Shown: in pieces, positions 17,171 to 26,300 of the stretch
How the letters are laid out: each line of letters opens with the position of its first letter
How positions within the stretch are numbered: position 1 is the stretch's first letter
Source: Gracilibacillus sp. YIM 98692
GTDB lineage: Bacteria; Bacillota; Bacilli; Bacillales; Amphibacillaceae
DNA length: 64,000 nucleotides
Assembly (NCBI RefSeq): GCF_010993965.1
Contig: NZ_WIXM01000001.1
Location: 310,001-374,000, forward strand
Direction of reading: 5' to 3'
Made by a program: the position numbers and the translations under genes
Notes under the pieces: model-generated
Seen by the model: the letters and a program-made list of their open reading frames with translations, nothing else
Told to the model about the DNA's origin: nothing
Database searches by the model: none

Positions 17171-20100
17171 CTATGCTTGCTCCCTTTCGTCATACAATGC
17201 TGTATTAATTGTATCAACAATATCTTCTAATTGGCCATCAAATATCTTATCCAATCGCTTATAACCACCACGACTTTTGAATGGTTCCACATTAAATGCT
17301 TTTTCTGGATTAGGATCTAAAATACTTTCCTTTAACAACTGTTTCTCTATTCTAGCTAGCCAATCTTTTTGTGCTTTTGGCCACACTTTCATACTATATA
17401 CTTTTTTCATGGCGTTTTTAATTCGTTCTTCATGACTAATTAATGGGTCTCCAAGTGCTTGCTGACGGATAAAACTAATTATATCTGCAGCAATGTCCTC
17501 ATTTTTGGCATCGCGCCAGGCAGCTTGTAAGTTTGTTTCGTTATACCCCTTTTGATCCAATGCGATTCTAAGCTGTCGCAAGTCCTCTCTAGTTAGATCC
17601 TTAGGGCGAGTTACAACTAAGTTTAACGCAGGTATTTGATTTATATTTTCATTAATAAACTGCTCAAAACCTTCTAAATAGTCTTCTGGTTTATCCGCTT
17701 CACCATAACCTCTAGTCACAGAAACTAACTTATCCTCATGTTCTGAAATTAATTGCCTTGCCGGCTTAGAGCGATTTTCATCTATATATGGAATGATGGA
17801 CGGATTCTTATTAATCTCATGGACAACTTGCTCATGGTTAGAGTTTTTAAGCGTATCAATAAATTCATTGATTGACTTTCCACCTGTTAATGATTTGAAA
17901 TCTTCATGTTCCTTATCATCCCACTTTTGCTTTTGGCGTTGCATTTTCGCAATCAATTCTTCCTTGTGCTGCTTTTGGTGCTTCTCATTATCTAGCTGTT
18001 CATATTCTTCAAACAATTGGTTTAATGTTACTTTAGGGTTTTTTACTACAGGTTTCATAGTTGTGTAAGGTTCTAAAGATTCATAAAGACCCACTGCATC
18101 ATATATATCAAAGTGATCCTTTCCTATTTCATCACATCTTCTTGTTGCCCTTCCCAACATTTGTTCATACAAAATTCTTGAACGTACCCTGCGTAAGAAA
18201 ACTAAATTTGAAATGCTTGGTACATCAATACCAGTTGTCAGTAAATCAACCGTTACAGCAATTTTAGGAAGTCTTTCATTTTTATAATATTTTATTGCTC
18301 CTAATGGATCTTTGATAGAACCAGTTATTTTCCTAACAAGATTATCTTCAATCTCACCATACTTTTCTTCCAATTCTTTTTTAAATAAACGGACAACCAT
18401 GTCAGCATGTTCATCAGTAGCTGCAAAGATTAAAGTCTTCCCATCTTCTTCAGGATGAATATGATTGGCTAGTTCTTTTAAGATAACCTTGTTAAAATTT
18501 TCGGTGATGACCAACTTATTAAACTGGGTGACTTCAATATTCACTTCATCTTCTAGTACTTCTTTTTCCACACTACTAGTGCTACTATCATAAACTGTTA
18601 CTTCTTCTCCTACTTGCCATTTTATCCCCTCTTTTTTCAACTCAGTTTCAAACTGATATGGAGGTTCATGGTCAATTAAATAACCATCAATTACGGCTTC
18701 ACGATAAGAGTAATTGAATACAGGATTACCAAAAATCTCAACCGTATGAAGTGCAGGAGTAGCAGTTAATCCAATGCGAACAGCATCAAAATAATCTAAT
18801 ACCTTTCTATACTTACTTACATAATCACTATGATCACGGAACATTATTTCTACTTCTGTCATTTCTTTATCTAAAGTATAACCACGGTGAGCTTCATCGA
18901 CTACGATACAGTCATACTTATCCACAGTCGGAACTTCCTCATCTGTTTCATTATAGAAAAGCCGCTTAACCATTCCTTGTACCGTCGCTATTTGAACTTT
19001 TGTTTCAGGATTGGGGTTTCGATCATCCAGCGATTGTAATTCAAATATCTCTGTAAAGGAGTGATAATTCTCCAACTTAGAATCCTTAAAAGCAGCCTCT
19101 GCTTGTTTACCAAGTGCACTCCTATCCACGAGGAATAAGATTCTTTTAAAACGGTTTGTTTTAATCAAACGATAAATTAAACCAATAGCCATTCTTGTTT
19201 TTCCAGTACCAGTTGCCATCGCAAGGAGAATTTCACGTTGGCCAACTTTAAGTGCATTTTCAACGGCAGTGATAGCATCCTGCTGATAATCACGCAACCC
19301 TAGGTAATCCATCGTTTCATCTTCTAAAGCTTTATTGGATTCATCTTCATCTCTTTTTAAAAGCTCCTTCAGCCCTTCAGGGGAATACCATGCTTTTAAT
19401 GGCCGCGGGTGATTCGTAGATTTTCGTGCATCTAAAAACCATATCCCTGACTTTTGTTCCAATTGTTGTAGATACTCCCTGCCATTTGTAGCAAATAAAA
19501 ATGGAACTTGATAATCTCCCCATGGACCTAGAATTTTTTCATCCTCTTGTTTAACTACTTGCTTTGCATAAAGTTTAGCTTGTTGAATATCAGCGGGGAT
19601 ATCCTTACTGGCTCTTTTCGCCTCGATTATGCCAACAAATTCTAAGCCAATAAATAAAGCATAGTCAGCATAGCCCTTTTTTAAAGGCCATTCAGCAATT
19701 GCTATATTCTTACCTTTCTCTGGTCTTGTCCCATTACTAAAGCGCAGGTTCTTCGTATCTACTTCCCAACCTGCTTTCATTAATTTTTCATCTATAATTA
19801 ATCTAGTTTCTGCTTCCGTTAACTCAGCATTGAAACTGAAACGCTTGGCTTTTTCTTTACGCTCATTCTTCTCTTGATCTGTTTTATAAAGTTGTTGCTT
19901 CCGAAGTTCATCTAATTCTTCTTGCAATTTTTCCGCTCTTTCTTCAGATGCTTTTGCAAGTTCTTTTAATTCTTGCTGATTTTCCTGTACTTTCGCAGGC
20001 TCTATATATTGTGGCTCTGTAAACGTATAATCTCCGTATACTTCCATAAACCAAACACCTAAACGAAAGGACATGTGTAAAAGGGTTTTTGCTTCTTCTG

Positions 20101-20407
20101 TTGTACCATATCCTGCTTCATGAACGGCCTTATTCCCTTTACGACGAATAACATCCAACATATCATACAGTTCACTATTTATTAAATCTAAACTTCTTAA
20201 TGTGCTTAACCTTACCTTTTGATTGATATCATACGATTCATTCATTTCCTCAACCGCAACAATATATTTAGATAATGCTTCACCAAACATTCGTATTTTG
20301 ATTAGTGAGGTATTTGGATCTATGTAAACATTCTTTTCTGCTGTCTCGCCGAGGTTGGCTAAGATAGGCCAATGACTATTCAAAAAAGCGAAATTACTTT
20401 GTTGCAC
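17171..20407 (-). CDS. hsdR: Type I restriction enzyme subunit HsdR
   Basis: About 1,078 residues. In order: a DUF4145-like N-terminal domain (1-130), a coiled coil (140-190), a PD-(D/E)xK nuclease with EAKRA near residue 265, and an SF2 translocase with Walker A ATGTGKT (about 400), DEAHRG (about 510), TATP and helicase C motifs. An EcoEI-R-like C-terminal domain ends it. It translocates and cuts unmodified DNA with HsdM/HsdS. Start GTG at 20407 is chosen from GAGGTG six bases upstream; the frame stays open to a GTG at 20416. No damage is seen. Confidence 0.95.
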   Translation of the reverse strand: MQQSNFAFLNSHWPILANLGETAEKNVYIDPNTSLIKIRMFGEALSKYIVAVEEMNESYDINQKVRLSTLRSLDLINSELYDMLDVIRRKGNKAVHEAGYGTTEEAKTLLHMSFRLGVWFMEVYGDYTFTEPQYIEPAKVQENQQELKELAKASEERAEKLQEELDELRKQQLYKTDQEKNERKEKAKRFSFNAELTEAETRLIIDEKLMKAGWEVDTKNLRFSNGTRPEKGKNIAIAEWPLKKGYADYALFIGLEFVGIIEAKRASKDIPADIQQAKLYAKQVVKQEDEKILGPWGDYQVPFLFATNGREYLQQLEQKSGIWFLDARKSTNHPRPLKAWYSPEGLKELLKRDEDESNKALEDETMDYLGLRDYQQDAITAVENALKVGQREILLAMATGTGKTRMAIGLIYRLIKTNRFKRILFLVDRSALGKQAEAAFKDSKLENYHSFTEIFELQSLDDRNPNPETKVQIATVQGMVKRLFYNETDEEVPTVDKYDCIVVDEAHRGYTLDKEMTEVEIMFRDHSDYVSKYRKVLDYFDAVRIGLTATPALHTVEIFGNPVFNYSYREAVIDGYLIDHEPPYQFETELKKEGIKWQVGEEVTVYDSSTSSVEKEVLEDEVNIEVTQFNKLVITENFNKVILKELANHIHPEEDGKTLIFAATDEHADMVVRLFKKELEEKYGEIEDNLVRKITGSIKDPLGAIKYYKNERLPKIAVTVDLLTTGIDVPSISNLVFLRRVRSRILYEQMLGRATRRCDEIGKDHFDIYDAVGLYESLEPYTTMKPVVKNPKVTLNQLFEEYEQLDNEKHQKQHKEELIAKMQRQKQKWDDKEHEDFKSLTGGKSINEFIDTLKNSNHEQVVHEINKNPSIIPYIDENRSKPARQLISEHEDKLVSVTRGYGEADKPEDYLEGFEQFINENINQIPALNLVVTRPKDLTREDLRQLRIALDQKGYNETNLQAAWRDAKNEDIAADIISFIRQQALGDPLISHEERIKNAMKKVYSMKVWPKAQKDWLARIEKQLLKESILDPNPEKAFNVEPFKSRGGYKRLDKIFDGQLEDIVDTINTALYDEREQA

Positions 20408-20439
20408 TATTATCACCTCAGTACGGTACTTTACCTACA

Positions 20440-20469
20440 ATTATAAGGTTTTCCCCTTTTTATTACCAA
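20440..20469 (-). promoter_or_regulatory. Likely promoter of the hsd operon
   Basis: On the minus strand TTGGTA, 18 bases, TATAAT, about 35 bases before the hsdR start. Confidence 0.6.
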
Positions 20470-20550
20470 TTGAAAAATCAGCCAGAATCAACAATGTACA
20501 AAAAATAAAACACCTTTCTTTTTTAGACATTTCTAAGAGTTTGTAAAAAC

Positions 20551-20720
20551 TTCCAAAACTGAAATGTACATGTTATAATAAACGTGAGTAATGCATATAA
20601 TAAATAACCCACAGCGGTCACTGTGGGTTATGGATAAGCGGTTCCCCAGGATTAGGCTATCCGTTTGTCGGATAGACCTCACCTACTCACTTTGTCGGTT
20701 AATAGGGAGGTCTATTTTCG
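20551..20720 (+). ncRNA. Antisense (antitoxin-type) RNA of a holin-like toxin locus, copy A
   Basis: A promoter (TTCCAA at 20551, 17 bases, TATAAT at 20574) is followed by about 130 transcribed bases ending in the hairpin ATAGACCTC/GAGGTCTAT with a TTTTCGTTT tail. On the other strand the AACCCACAG/CTGTGGGTT hairpin (about 20609-20630) with TTTATT can end the toxin mRNA. The two RNAs would overlap at their 3' ends, as in txpA/RatA-type systems. The same promoter and spacing recur in copies C and D. Confidence 0.6.
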
Positions 20721-20801
20721 TTTGATCAACGGCATGATCTAAGCGAGTAATGCAATCAAGAAGGTGCCGAACGTACGAAAGGGAAAGCAGGCTGAATTCA
20801 C
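20712..20801 (-). pseudogene. Holin-like type I toxin gene, nonsense-mutated (copy A)
   Basis: From GTG at 20801 with AGGAGG upstream the frame reads MNSACFPFRTFGTFLIALLA and then meets TAG at 20739-20741. Reading through gives the expected end PLIKRK and the natural stop at 20712. The FGTFLIALLA core is the signature of the putative holin-like toxin family (Hol_Tox). Copy B has TTG at the stop position, so one base change silenced this copy. Confidence 0.6.
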
Positions 20802-20844
20802 CACCTCCTGTGGCGATGCCTGCATGACCTTTATCCTGAAGGCC

Positions 20845-21729
20845 TTAAAACTTAATTTGTTTAAGTTCCTCCTTTAATGCAGCTGACTCTTCATTTGTTA
20901 TATCTAATTGCGGCCGCCTCATATACCCCACATCTACTCCACGTAATCTTAACGCTTCTTTAAAATGGGGGATACTTCCATTTTTAAGTATTTCGCAATA
21001 ATGCGTTATGATTTTTTGAAAATGACGAGCTTTTTCCAAATCATTTTCTTGACAGGCATTATATAGTGCAACAAATGGTTCAGGAAATACACCTGATACA
21101 CCGGAAACTGTGCCATCACACCCTAAAGCAAATGCCGGAAGAAGCAATTGCTCCGCCCCAAAAACAACTTTAAAATTCTCGTTATTAATATTTAAATACT
21201 TACTAGTCTTAAGAATATCTGGATAACTATATTTAATTCCTACTACATTTTTACATCTATCAGCGATTCTTTGTGCAACTTGTGATGATAAGTCATTTGA
21301 AGCGCATTGTGGTATATTATATAAATAAACTGGAAAGTCATCTGGAAGACTGCTAGCAATTTCAACATAAAAATTTTCCATTTCCTGATCATTCACACTA
21401 AAGTAAATCGGAGTTACTATACCAATTCCATCAGCACCAATTTTTAGTGCATGGTGAGCTAATTCGATGACATTTTTTTGAACAGTATCACCAACGTGTA
21501 TATTAACAGTTACTCTTCCATTCGCTGTTTTGACAACCGTTTCTGCAACAGCTTTTCGTTCTTCAACGGTTAATTTCAACATTTCTCCTGTCGTACCAAG
21601 CGGATACAAACAATGAACCCCTTTGGATATAAGAAATTCTGTCAGGTCAACTAATTTCTTTAGATTCACACTACCATCTTTATCAAAAGGTGTAACCATT
21701 GCTGGTGTAACCCCTTGTAAATATTTCAT
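20845..21729 (-). CDS. Dihydrodipicolinate synthase / N-acetylneuraminate lyase family aldolase
   Basis: 294 residues, the usual length for the DapA/NanA TIM-barrel family. It has GTTGE (about residue 45), the Tyr of YLYNIPQ (about 138) and the Schiff-base Lys in GIKYS (about 166). These enzymes make or split 2-keto acids. DapA's YNVPGRT arginine motif is absent, so a catabolic 2-keto-3-deoxy-sugar-acid aldolase is more likely than lysine synthesis. It stands alone between decayed elements, with no matching dehydratase or kinase beside it. The substrate is unknown. Confidence 0.85.
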   Translation of the reverse strand: MKYLQGVTPAMVTPFDKDGSVNLKKLVDLTEFLISKGVHCLYPLGTTGEMLKLTVEERKAVAETVVKTANGRVTVNIHVGDTVQKNVIELAHHALKIGADGIGIVTPIYFSVNDQEMENFYVEIASSLPDDFPVYLYNIPQCASNDLSSQVAQRIADRCKNVVGIKYSYPDILKTSKYLNINNENFKVVFGAEQLLLPAFALGCDGTVSGVSGVFPEPFVALYNACQENDLEKARHFQKIITHYCEILKNGSIPHFKEALRLRGVDVGYMRRPQLDITNEESAALKEELKQIKF

Positions 21730-22170
21730 CCTTTTTCAACTCCTATATTTTGGAATATCCATTTTCCGGATCATTTACTCTGTCTGAAATCATACTTGGG
21801 AAATCCTTTTTAAAGAGTCGGCTGTCAAATCTCCTAAATCACTTCTCAAAAAAACAACCCAAGACGCTCGTGAGAATTCCTAATGCAAATGAAGGTCATA
21901 AAAATTGGTTTCTATACTATAATTACCAGATAATATATAATCATACAGAAGGTCTAAACATTGAAGGAAGAAACACTATTTGCGCGTGCCTGTTATCGAA
22001 TTTTTGCAATACTTTTGTAAATACGGTGTAATTACTTTTCCACAGTTTTGATACAAGTCTTTGTTATGCTTTAGGAGAAGTCAAAATTAAAAGGAGATCG
22101 AGCATCAACACAAGATATTAGACAAACCTCGGATTCGGCTTATTCTTTTAAAGTTAGGAGTTGAGCCATA

Positions 22171-22341
22171 ATGTACTTAATTGTAAGGGTTGTAAAAGGG
22201 AAAACAGAAATCCTAAAAAACTCAAACAGCACTTCTAACAAAATATTCCATACTTATTACAGTGCTGATATTTTCGCAAAAAAACTAAACTTTCATACCC
22301 ATTCAGATAAAAAATGGCGGGTAAAGGAAATGAAGAAATAA
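22171..22341 (+). CDS. Possible small basic protein (56 residues)
   Basis: The frame starts MYLIVRVVKGKTEILKNS and ends WRVKEMKK. AGGAG lies 10 bases before the ATG. It is rich in Lys/Asn with no membrane segment. No family is recognised. Surroundings are decayed, so this could be a gene remnant or a real small gene. Confidence 0.4.
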   Translation: MYLIVRVVKGKTEILKNSNSTSNKIFHTYYSADIFAKKLNFHTHSDKKWRVKEMKK

Positions 22342-22494
22342 TTATTTTCCCGTGCCTGTCACTTCCCGAGGTTTCAGTTTTTTGTCTAATATTATATTAG
22401 ATAGTATTTTTGTAATGAATGAAACCAAGTAATTAATTGGCAATTAAAAAATGACCCTAAAGCAAAAATCGCTGTTTTTCCCTCAGAGGGATTG

Positions 22495-22562
22495 GCTATC
22501 GGTTTGCGATAGACCTCACCTACTTACTTTTGCGGGTTAATAGGGAGGTCTATTTTCGTTTC
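22495..22562 (+). terminator. Holin-like toxin/antisense terminator hairpin, copy B
   Basis: ATAGACCTCACCTA pairs with TAATAGGGAGGTCTAT and is followed by TTTTCGTTT. It matches the antisense terminator of copies A, C and D, but no upstream antisense promoter like theirs is seen here. Confidence 0.6.
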
Positions 22563-22642
22563 ACCAAGGAAATGATCAACGCAAATAATGTAATCAAGAA
22601 AGTACCGAATGTACGAAAGAGAACGCAGGCTAAATTCGCCAC
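22550..22642 (-). CDS. Putative holin-like type I toxin, 30 residues (copy B)
   Basis: From GTG at 22642 the frame is open for 30 codons, with core FRTFGTFLITLFALII and tail SLVKRK before TAG. A short hydrophobic helix followed by a basic tail is the layout of the Hol_Tox family, whose members are toxic membrane peptides paired with antisense RNA. It is the only copy in the window with an uninterrupted frame. The ribosome site has decayed from AGGAGG to AGGACG and the antitoxin promoter is missing, so it may be poorly expressed. Confidence 0.55.
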   Translation of the reverse strand: MANLACVLFRTFGTFLITLFALIISLVKRK

Positions 22643-22665
22643 GTCCTGTGGCAACAAATTTAAGC

Positions 22666-22695
22666 AAAAAAATAGCAAGCCATCAACCTATTGCT
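22666..22695 (-). terminator. Probable terminator of the HPr-like gene
   Basis: On the minus strand AGCAA...TTGCT is followed by a run of seven T. The stem is short, so the call is moderate. Confidence 0.45.
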
Positions 22696-22704
22696 GAAAA
22701 TAGA

Positions 22705-22959
22705 TCATTTCTTTGTATCTTCTAAAAACTCACTAATGGCAATCAATGCCTCTTTATCATCATCACCTTTGGTCGTAATCTTAACTTCCGAGCCTTTTTG
22801 AAGGTTAAGTGAAAGTAATCCCAAAATACTTTTCACATCAATATTATAATGTTTGGATTGCAATTTGATATCGCTCTCAAAATTTTTCGCTAAATTTGTA
22901 AGATCTCCAATAACTTTTGAACTCAACAATCTATTTACCGTTAGTTCTTTAACGTACAT
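22705..22959 (-). CDS. HPr/Crh-like protein lacking the catalytic histidine
   Basis: 84 residues with HPr-fold spacing. The regulatory phosphorylation site is clear (DVKSILGLLSL, equal to the Ser46 region KSIMGVMSL). The active-site segment GIHARP is replaced by LLSSKV, so His15 is Ser and the following Arg is Lys. It therefore cannot pass PTS phosphate, but could be phosphorylated on Ser by HPr kinase and act as a CcpA co-regulator, as Crh does (Gln at position 15). It is monocistronic with AAGGAG before the ATG, and lies among sugar genes that carry cre sites. Confidence 0.8.
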   Translation of the reverse strand: MYVKELTVNRLLSSKVIGDLTNLAKNFESDIKLQSKHYNIDVKSILGLLSLNLQKGSEVKITTKGDDDKEALIAISEFLEDTKK

Positions 22960-23393
22960 ATCATCATCTCCTTATTTTCTATTTTATTACAAATAATCAC
23001 GCTTTCCAAATGTTATTACGCTCTGAACGACGCTTCCATTTTCACTTGCTTCTATTTTTTATCATATTCTCCCACCTTTTGGCCTAGCTTCTCTACCCAG
23101 CGACAGAAGATGCACTTTTTGGTTAACTTAACATTAAAGTAAAAAAATAAGCGTGGTACCTTTACCAGCTCATTACTGGTGGGTACCGCGCTTATTATTT
23201 TGATTTACTGGATTTTGTCACAGCCTCTTTTTATAAATACTGGTTCATTCACTATTCTGTATAAAGTGAGACTTCCATCATTAGGGCTTCATCCCCCAAT
23301 GATGGTTAGCGAAACTTATCAGGGTGCTAGAATCCGTTATCCCCACACTTATCCTTTTTCATTATTCTAAGTATTGAAGTGGGGGCTTACGGA
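22960..23393. other. Intergenic stretch with structured elements
   Basis: About 430 bases between the HPr-like and lyase genes. It holds the lyase terminator (23145-23200) and a two-hairpin element (23275-23396). No convincing gene. Confidence 0.5.
23145..23200 (-). terminator. Long terminator hairpin after the lyase gene
   Basis: AATAAGCG, GGTACC and ACCAG arms pair with CTGGT, GGTACC and CGCTTATT. On the minus strand seven T follow. On the plus strand GGTGGGTACCGCG resembles the T-box sequence GGGTGGTACCGCG with one base shifted, but no T-box leader or downstream gene is present. Confidence 0.75.
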
Positions 23394-23396
23394 TTA
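23275..23396. repeat. Two-hairpin structured element at the lyase 3' end
   Basis: Hairpin 1 is CCATCATT/AATGATGG with a GGG...CCC inner stem (23275-23305). Hairpin 2 pairs AATCCGT (23331) with ACGGATT (23390) and CCCCAC with GTGGGG, and overlaps the lyase stop codon. It could be a scar of an IS200/IS605-type right end; no transposase or TnpB coding remains. Confidence 0.4.
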
Positions 23397-26300
23397 TTGT
23401 TCACCGTGATAAAATTCTAGTTCAGCTATATTTCCATAACCACCATCTGGACTGATATATCGAAGATAACGATATGATTCCTCAGTTGTTATTTCGGCTA
23501 CATTCCATCCAGATTCTGGTTCTGAAGATATCGTGTATAAATCGACAAACCCTTCTGTTTCAGAAACATTTGACCCTTGTATCTTACCTCCAGTCATTCT
23601 ACCTGTAAAACCTTCTCGTGGATAGAACCTAACTTCACTAAGCACCTCTTGATTATCTTCACCTACATCAATTCCTGTATATCCACCATTTGCCTCACTA
23701 TAATCATAAAATGTAGTAATATCTCCATCCAATGCTTTATCAAATTCTGCACCTGGTGCCCATGGCGGACCTGCTCCAAAAGGAGTTCCTGTTATTAATT
23801 GTAACTGGTTTGAAATGTCAACTACGATTTCTCCTACAACACCAGATTCATCCATCGCCTCTGCAATAACTTTCACTTCTCCATTGAGGCCTTCATCATT
23901 TGCTGATAACAACCCATCCGAAGTGATAGAAGCTAGCTCTGTATCTGATCCGTCTACATCGGTAACAGACCATTCCACTGATTGATTAGCATTAGCAGGT
24001 GATACCTGTGCTAGCAACTGCAATGATCCACGGTTCGTATCAATAGACTCATCTCCATCTTCTCCACTGACAATAATCTCGGAAACATCATCATATAAAT
24101 CGATAGACTGAATGACATCATCCACTGGAATGACTTCCTTACCGGTAGTTGTATATGCAATATCAGTAAGAGCAACATCCGTTGTGAACGCTTCTGTATC
24201 CTTCGCTTTCATATTGACTTTCAACAAGTCAGGATTATTAAAGAAGCGATTTGGAGTACCTTTTACAGTAAGATGGACCTCACCTGCTTGTTTGGAATCA
24301 TGGGAGATTTTTAATTTTTCAACTAAAGAATCCACGGAAACAAATTCCAAAAGTTCTGAATCATACGTAAGATTCATTTCCATAGAGCGTACATTATCTC
24401 CCTCACCGCTTGCTGTATAAGTAAGGCTAAATGAATCACCTACTTTTACATCATCTGCCTCTTGTACAGATAAAGCAGGTTCCAAAGTTTGAACATTCAC
24501 CGTATCCGTTCCAACAAAGATCTCACCAGTTTCTGAAGTGATACTTACGCTTACTTCAACGTCACCAGTTTGTCTATCAAGTGCGCGAACAAACTCTCTA
24601 CGATCCATTTTCACTTGATAACCTTTATTAACGGTTGATACGTTGCCGCTAACCGTTTGTCCGTTTATTTTAAATTCAGTCGAAGCCTCTGTTAACACAG
24701 CAGCATTAGCTGGAACCTGAACATTAATGGTAAGATCACCTTTCAATTTCCCATCCAACGTATCAGGATTCACATCGACAGTTGACGGGACAATATAGTC
24801 AGCGTTCGGTTTAGGTGCTTCCTCCATATCATTCCCTAAAAAGTAACTTGTGTGCGGAGGTTGATTATACGCGACATTTTGCCAAGCAACACTTAAGCGA
24901 TAAACCGGATCATGCATAAGCGTGTGGAATCGATGTTCTGTGATATCTGTTGTGGTGTATAGACGAAGTTCCGTACTATCGATATCTCTCACCATTACTT
25001 CTTCGCGCCAGTCGCCAATGATATCCGCTTGTAGACTAGGATTTCCTTTCGTTCCATTGTTAGAACTTGTTCCTTCTATGGTGAGAAGATTGTTAAGCTC
25101 CTCATTTTCATAATCCCATTTATCGATTCTAGGTGTGCCGATTCCGATTTCATAATTCGTCCAATCATGGTCTAATAATTCACGTGATAAATCGCCGTCC
25201 CACCAGATCGCAAAGTTCATCGATTGTGGTGATATTTCAGAAATAACTTCACCTTCTACCGAATGAAGTGGACTTCGCCCTGAACTTCCATCCCAACTAT
25301 CAGAAGCCCAAAACTCTGCTCCATCATACCTTGGATCAATATCTGCAGCCATACCTCTTCCTACATCTGATCCTGTTTCAATTCCAAACAGTAATTCACC
25401 CGTTTCTGCATCTCGAATACCATAGCCAACCGGAGAATTACTACTTTCATGAACTTGGAATATTTCCATACCATCTCTATTAGGATTTAAATCCGATACA
25501 TGGTTCGCATCCCCATGGCCCCATCCAGTCGTGTAAAGGCCTTTTCCATCATGATCAACAACCATGGCTCCAAATACAATCTCATCTTTTCCATCATCAT
25601 CAACATCCGCAATAGCTAAGCTGTGATTACCTTGGCCAGTATATGCTTGATTACCTTCATCATCACTGTCAAACGTCCATTGCTTTGTTAACTCACCATC
25701 TCGGAAATTATACGCAGTAAGCATTGTCTTTTCATAATAACCACGTGTCATAACAAGGCTAGGCTTTTGACCATCAAGGTAGGCAATACCTGCAAGGAAG
25801 CGGTCCCCTCGATTACCATACGAGTCGCCCCAGTCTGCCATGTTGCCTCTAGCTGGAGAAAAATCAGTTGTAACAAGTTCTTCGCCTGTTTCGCCGTTAA
25901 AGACTGTTAAATATTCAGGACCTTCTAGTATACGGCCAGACTCGTTACGGTAGTCAGCCTCTGGATCACCAATCACTTTGCCAGTGGCATCCGTTGTACC
26001 GTCTGCTGTTTTAAGGGCAACTTCTGCTTTCCCGTCACTGTCTAAGTCATAGACCATAAATTGAGTATAGTGCGCACCTGCACGGATGTTCTTACCTAGA
26101 CCAATTCTCCAAAGTTTCGTACCATCTAATTCATACGCATCCATGAAAACTTCACCGGTATAGCCGCTATGTGAATTATCTTTTGAATTGGATGGATCCC
26201 ACTTTAAAATGATTTCGTATTCTCCATCACCATCAAGGTCGCCAACACTTGCGTCATTGGCATGATAAGTATAAGATACGCCATCCGGTGTTGTTCCACC

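Larger units (their letters stand above)
21730..22704. other. Intergenic stretch with one small frame and toxin remnant copy B
   Basis: About 975 bases. The first 400 hold nothing I recognise. A possible 56-codon gene (22171-22341) and toxin locus copy B (22480-22642) are listed separately. Confidence 0.5.

Noticed and set aside
23145-23200. T-box-like riboswitch sequence (GGTGGGTACCGCG) on the plus strand
   Set aside because: The motif has one extra G compared with the T-box consensus, there is no specifier-stem leader, and no plus-strand gene follows. It is explained as part of a terminator hairpin.
23179-23370. 63-codon plus-strand frame
   Set aside because: It runs through the lyase terminator and the two-hairpin element, so it is not likely to be coding.
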